The notes under the pieces were generated by a model. It worked only from the letters and a program-made list of their open reading frames with translations, was not told the origin of the DNA and did no database searches. Made by a program: the position numbers and the translations under genes. DNA of 64,000 nt from Nematostella vectensis. Lineage: Eukaryota; Cnidaria; Anthozoa; Actiniaria; Edwardsiidae. Position 1 is the stretch's first letter. Every line of letters starts with the position of its first letter. The DNA lies in assembly GCF_932526225.1 (NCBI RefSeq), contig NC_064043.1, positions 8,981,501-9,045,500 of the forward strand. Direction: 5' to 3'. Shown piece by piece: positions 58,945 to 64,000 of the stretch.

Positions 58945-61900
58945 ATGGCGGCCAGTCGGCTAACGGACGCTGAATTGAGACAGAAATTAAAGGATTTGGG
59001 AGAGAATGTAGCGCCTGTTACTCCGACTACACGGCCCTTACTCCTAAAGAAACTCAAAAAGCTACAGCAAAGCCCTCGTGCGAGCCCCAAGGCGACAAGA
59101 AAATCTACTCCAAAGCCAAGGACACCGTCAAAGGGACGAAGTCCGTCTCGAAAATTGATCGGGTTTTCTAGCGATGAAGAGGACGGCGATTCAGTGTCCA
59201 CAAGAGATCGGCGGAGCTCGATTAGGAGAACAAATGATAGTGATAACTCTAGGGATGATAGCTCATTGATCGCGTCCGTAAGCGAAAGTTCTAGGACGAC
59301 GAAAGGTAGTGTTACACGTACACATAGAACAGTAGAGAATTCAGACGAAAGCCATGGCGGAGAATTCTCAGACACTGATAGTAACTCCTACACCGGGCCT
59401 TTTCAGAGAGGCTCCTTTCGCTTTCGATCATTCAGAAGGAAAAAGGATAGTCCTGAAAGTGAGAAATCTCGTCAAGGATCGATCCTGTCCTATCCTAAAC
59501 CTCAAGAAGAGAGGCCCTCTTCCTCTACAGTGTTTGATGACCCCGATGGGTTTTATAGGAGAACCTCTGCCATTCTTAATATGATTACCGTCTTCCTTAT
59601 CGTGGGCTGTGTGTCTTTGCTTCTTATGTATGTGTACCAGAGTCTGCCTGACACTGGGATCATGCAAGGCAAAGGTGAATATACTACAGCACATTATTAC
59701 AATTACGTACTTCTAGATGTTGTTTGAATAATTGCTAATTATTATGATTGTCTGCTTGAGTGTGGATTGTGTTGATTTGAAACAAATAAGTATAATGACT
59801 TCAACCATTTCTTACAATCTAATTTCTTCCAACAATTATGAAAATATTAGACATTCTTTTAAATTATTTTCAATCTGATTCAAGGCATACTGTATACTAA
59901 TCTAGGCTTATATTAGATGAGAAATTCTCATTTTCTTGATGAGTGAACAGGCTTGTTTGAATGATCATAAATTATTTTTCTTTCCCTTGTTTTAGCATTG
60001 CCGCTTTGTAATGGAAATGAAGTAAGTCTGAAGGTAAATTATATATCTTACTAAAATGTGCCATTTACATTCAGGTTTTGCATGCATGGCATTAACACAT
60101 TCTTGGTCCAGGGTCTATATCATGAGAGTATTTCTATGACTGATCCAAATTTTGTGTGTGTGCTAGAACCTCAGTTGTCTCCCGCTAGACAGAGCAGCAG
60201 AGCAGTTTGCAAGCCGGTTATATGACAACCTCTCCTTAGCAGCTGGTATGAGATCAATACACAGTTCTCCTTCAAACCAAAGGACTCTTATAATAAGCAT
60301 CTTGTTTTGTTTTATTCAGGACTGATTGAATGCAACATGAATGAATCAGAAACTAGTAAAAAAGTGTCAAAGTTTGAATTGAAGAAGAAAATTACTGATT
60401 ACTATAAGGTGAGGTACTGCCTTCTTGCTAATGATAGCAAGAGACTTTAAATTTCATGGTATAAATATTGATGTGCTTAATTCTATGGTCATGTTTATGT
60501 GTTTTTGTTATGTTTAGTCTAAAGAGGATGCTCAGAAAATATCTCATCGCATGCTAGAGCTGATTAACTCAAAACAGTGGGGCATGAAGTATGTAATATT
60601 ATTCCTTATTTTCTCATGTTTTCCTCTTTTCTATAAGTTCTTGATAGTGGCCATTATCAAGAGTTCAAGAATTAGGTATTCAATTCTCAGTTTATCATGA
60701 AAAGGGTTGGACTCACCTGTGATCATGGATGTTGTGTTACTGTGGTATACAAATTTGCTGAATTCTGCACTTTTTTACAGATTGTACGACAAGGATAACA
60801 AGTCGGCAAGTCCTTCTGAAGCCTACTGGATAGAGGGCACCCATGCTTACAAGCCGATACTTTGTCGCTTACGGCAATCAGCTTCCAAGATCATTGGCAT
60901 TTTTATTCTTGTAACATGTGGTTAGTTATCTTATTACTAGCATAAGATTTTTGTATAATTTTTATAGAACTCCTCTCAGCTATAATGCTATTATAGAATG
61001 TCAGAGATTTCTTTATCACTAGATATGCAATGTTGATAGATACATGTTTTTTAATAATGCCACCAGTTCTAGGTATCCTATGTGGAATATACTTCCTTGT
61101 CCGTCATCGCTGGAGAAAGGAAGAAGAGGACATGAGACTCATGTACACGTTTGTTGAGAACATCATAGGTGAGCTTTTATTCTTCTAAAGACTTTTTTGT
61201 CTTTAGAATAACATAAATAACAAAGAAGATGCTGCAGTCCCTCTTATAATATGTGGAAATTCTGTTTCTGTTATGATCTGCCCCTATAAATACCACCACT
61301 AAACTTAGTGTCCCAATTTCTTAGGTTTGACTGATATAATGTTGTATGTCTCCTATTTTTCCCTTTTCCAACAGATATATTGCGTAAGCATCATAATGCT
61401 TGCCAGAATGACAAGGATCTTCCTCCTTACCTTCCCATACCTCATGTACGGGACATGCTTATTAAGCCTGCTAACAGGTGAGTAATATTTCTTATACTCC
61501 CCCTCCCCCCTTCACTGCTATTATTCAAGTCAATTCTGATTCTTATAACATGTTCAACTAGTTTTCTTCCCTACATTTTTTGGTGGCCATGGAAGTATGC
61601 ATAACACTCTTGACATAAATAACAAAAAAATGGATTGTGGTATAATATTAATCTCAGGAAAAAGCTTGCCAAGACATGGCAACGTGCTGTTAGGTTTTTG
61701 AGCGCCAACGAGTCACGCATCCGTGTTGAAAGTCAGCGGATAGCAGGAGAAGACTTTGAGGTCTGGAGATGGATCCATATCGCTTCTCCTCGACAACAGT
61801 CACAAAAGATGGGTGCTATGGTAAGGAGGAATTCTAAAAGGAATCCATAAAGTCCATTTGGGCATAATTGAGTACTGTACTTATGGATATTTGCAAGAAT

Positions 61901-63914
61901 TTTGTTGTTTGGCTTTGCCTGGATGAGAAAATAGTTTTCTAATGAATCACAGCAAATTTTTCTAATTGATTCCAAAATTGTTTACACTGCTATTCTGGGT
62001 CTGTATGACCTGAATTTGATTTGTTTGTCTTTGGGTTGAAAAGTCAGCAAGTGGTTTCACAAGCTTTCAAGGAGTGGACATTATGTTTTGAGGGCATGGA
62101 AACGAACCTGAAGGATCAGAATAAATTTATCTATTTGTGTCTTGAGTTGTATTTGTTGATCTCTTTCCCTTGTATGGTATTTTGACCTTGTTGTCAAGAG
62201 GGTCGATTCTGCCATTTTTCCTTGTCCGCTTTTGTCAAAGAACCTGCGCTATTATTTGGCTGAAGAGTAGTTGCTATCACCTTGGTTGGATGCATATCTT
62301 CAAGACCATTTATTCTTTTGACTGATGCCTGAGTATCTTCATCTTGTTGTGTTTATTTTGAATTTATGAATTTTTTGGGTTGTGGGTACTTCTCAAAGCC
62401 GGTACAGGCTGGTTGAGGGGTCAATGTGTCAAAAACATTGTTTACTTTTTACATTTGTTTGCAGGGAAGTCCAAAGGGGAAATTCTGGCAGGGACAAGGT
62501 ATGTGAGTGAGATAATTGTGGGAAATTTGACTCTACATAGCTAATTAAAATCAGGCATGACATAATCATCCTGTTTTTTTGGTGGAAAGTTTTGATGTTA
62601 AATTATAGTGTATCCATCTATACATAATGTGCATAAACTGTAATTTTGGATATGGCTTGCAAAAGTGTTTGACTGATTAATTGATTGAGAAACTGCTAAA
62701 AGTTTCTGCTTCGAAAGCAGCAGTGTCATGTTAAGTGTAAGAATCATTTAATATTCAATTTTTGTCTTAGCATTTGAGAACTTCCAGTGGGCCGTCAACC
62801 CGCCCATCATCAGCCCAACCCCCTGCCTGAAGATCAGGAACATGTTTGACCATGAAGTGTGAGTACACGGATCAAGGGGAATGGTGTAGGCTGGGAAGAG
62901 AGAGAGGGAACATGTTTGACCATGAAGTGTTAGTACAACGAGCAAGGGGGATGGTGTAGGCTGGGAGGGGAGAGGAAGGGAACATGTTTGACCATGAAGT
63001 GTGAGTACAATGAGCAAGGGGAATGGTGTAGGCTGGAAGGGGGGAGAGAAGGGAAGGATGAGTAGAAATGCAATTGTGTCACTTTCAAATTGCAAGCTTG
63101 GAGTGTTTGTATGTCTGATGTGAATCACTGTTGAATACCATGTCATTTGTTCCTGAATCAGATGTTACTGTCTGTCTTATGACTGTTCTGTGTGTTTGAT
63201 GCGTGGCTACTACCTCGAGCTGATTGTTGTGTGGTTTTGTTTGAGTGTTGCCTTTGCCCAATGCAGGGAGATGGAGGAAGGATGGCATGTTCTTATCCAA
63301 GATGCCATACTGGAGAAGTGCTCAGATGCTGGTGCTAACATCGTGCATATTGCTGTGGACAAAAGCTCCAATGAGGTACATAAAAAAATTGTACTGTATT
63401 GTCTAAGAATCAATTAGAAAATCGCTCTTTGGGTCACAAATGGCTTATGGAACAGAAAAAATCTGAAGACCAATTGAGTTTGACTGATCTTTTGCCGTTC
63501 ATCACATGAATGAGCTTACATCTTTCTCCTAGGGTTGTGTTTATGTCAAGTGTGACTCACATGACTCTGCAGGAATCGCATTCAAGAGTTTGCATGGTTG
63601 TTGGTTCGATGGTGAGTAGCATACTTTAACACAATATGCTGAAAAACCTTCCTGATTTTAGTTTCTTGTTTAGAATTCAAATCCAGAGCATGATTCATCA
63701 TGCCGACCCTGATGTCTCATGAAGTCTTTCCCTAACAGGTCGTCTTGTTGCGGTCAAGTACCTCACTCTGAAGCGCTATCATCAGAGGTTCCCTGTAGCT
63801 CTGTACGCCACCGAGGCATTGCGGCCCTCTGGACGCAGCCCTTCTTCACTAGTCACATTTAACCCAGAAGACCAAGATGATCAAGATAACAATGACTCAG
63901 ACCTTGAAGTTTAA
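58945..63914 (+). CDS. LEMD3: MAN1, LEM-domain inner nuclear membrane protein
   Basis: Fourteen exons join in phase to 662 residues: 58945-59674, 59996-60021, 60167-60245, 60320-60408, 60518-60588, 60781-60920, 61067-61168, 61375-61477, 61658-61820, 62465-62498, 62771-62858, 63267-63375, 63533-63611, 63739-63914. The N-terminal LEM domain ([14 protein letters not shown] ... LLLKKLKKL, residues 5-42) binds chromatin-linked BAF. Ser/Arg-rich linker, first span at about 210-232, a luminal MAN1/Src1 domain, second span ([20 protein letters not shown]), then a nucleoplasmic winged-helix part and a C-terminal RRM-like (UHM) domain (GCVYVKC ... [12 protein letters not shown]), which in vertebrate MAN1 binds R-SMADs and damps TGF-beta/BMP signalling. 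[12 protein letters not shown] and ILEKCSD match vertebrate MAN1. Start context aaaATGG. Shorter than human MAN1 (about 911), mostly in the linker. Confidence 0.93.
61845..62455. repeat. Dispersed repeat, copy 2, MAN1 intron 9
   Basis: Reverse-complement relative of 720-1610. It fills nearly the whole intron between the exon 9 donor (61820) and exon 10 (62465). Confidence 0.7.
62837..63050 (+). repeat. Triplication across the MAN1 exon 11 donor
   Basis: Three units of 70-72 bases starting ggaacatgtttgaccatgaa at 62837, 62907 and 62979. The first contains the exon end and real donor (GT|gtgagt after 62858). The second has gttagt, the third an intact gtgagt. Confidence 0.9.
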
Positions 63915-64000
63915 ATCCTCCCACCCCTCCCCAGGGTGATCTAGATAACAATGACTCAGACCTTGAAGTTTAAACCCTCCCACCCCTCCCCAGGGTGATC
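63878..64000 (+). repeat. 59-bp tandem repeat across the MAN1 stop codon
   Basis: Unit starts tgatcaagataacaatgact; copies begin at 63878 and 63937, and a third begins at 63996 and runs off the window. The first copy holds the last codons (NNDSDLEV) and stop; the second repeats them in the 3' UTR. Confidence 0.9.

Overview
The window looks like nuclear DNA of an anthozoan cnidarian, most likely Nematostella vectensis or a close relative. Genes are intron-rich with GT-AG introns, orthologues of bilaterian genes are very well conserved (CDKL5, beta-sarcoglycan, MAN1, GPR157), intergenic DNA is AT-rich and full of small inverted-repeat elements, minisatellites and long C/G tracts. The species is an inference; no marker gene here proves it. 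All exon coordinates were worked out by hand from open frames, splice sites, matching phases and remembered homologues.

Layout from left to right. (1) 2037-3366 (-): unrecognised short protein with ciliary-style motifs, with tRNA-Ser(UGA) inside an intron. (2) 4749-8474 (-): large intronless membrane protein with a beta-helix-like ectodomain (gene A). (3) 8.5-14.7 kb: a graveyard of mobile elements. (4) 14765-19408 (-): beta-sarcoglycan, head to head with (5) 20260-29699 (+): CDKL5 kinase in 22 coding exons. (6) 31100-34586 (+): secreted M14 metallocarboxypeptidase. (7) 35993-36595 (-): two-span membrane protein with a PPPY motif. (8) 37.3-39.6 kb: a 2.3-kb minisatellite. (9) 41110-47750 (+): GPR157-like receptor. 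(10) 48352-53114 (+): gene B, paralogue of gene A but with one late intron. (11) 53540-55475 (-): membrane-anchored short-chain dehydrogenase of the retinol/17-beta-HSD type, convergent with gene B and probably overlapping it in the 3' UTRs. (12) 58945-63914 (+): MAN1 inner nuclear membrane protein, with its last exon complete at the right edge.

The genes do not form a pathway; this is ordinary metazoan gene order. The two most interesting signals are the gene A/gene B family (beta-helix ectodomain, Cys-rich stalk, about eight membrane spans), which I cannot match to a described family, and a repeated pattern in which local tandem duplications start at or cross gene-structure boundaries: splice donors (CDKL5 exon 5, carboxypeptidase exon 3, MAN1 exon 11), splice acceptors (CDKL5 exon 21, carboxypeptidase exon 3, gene B exon 2), a whole exon (beta-sarcoglycan exon 6) and a stop codon (MAN1). 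Several create decoy splice sites.
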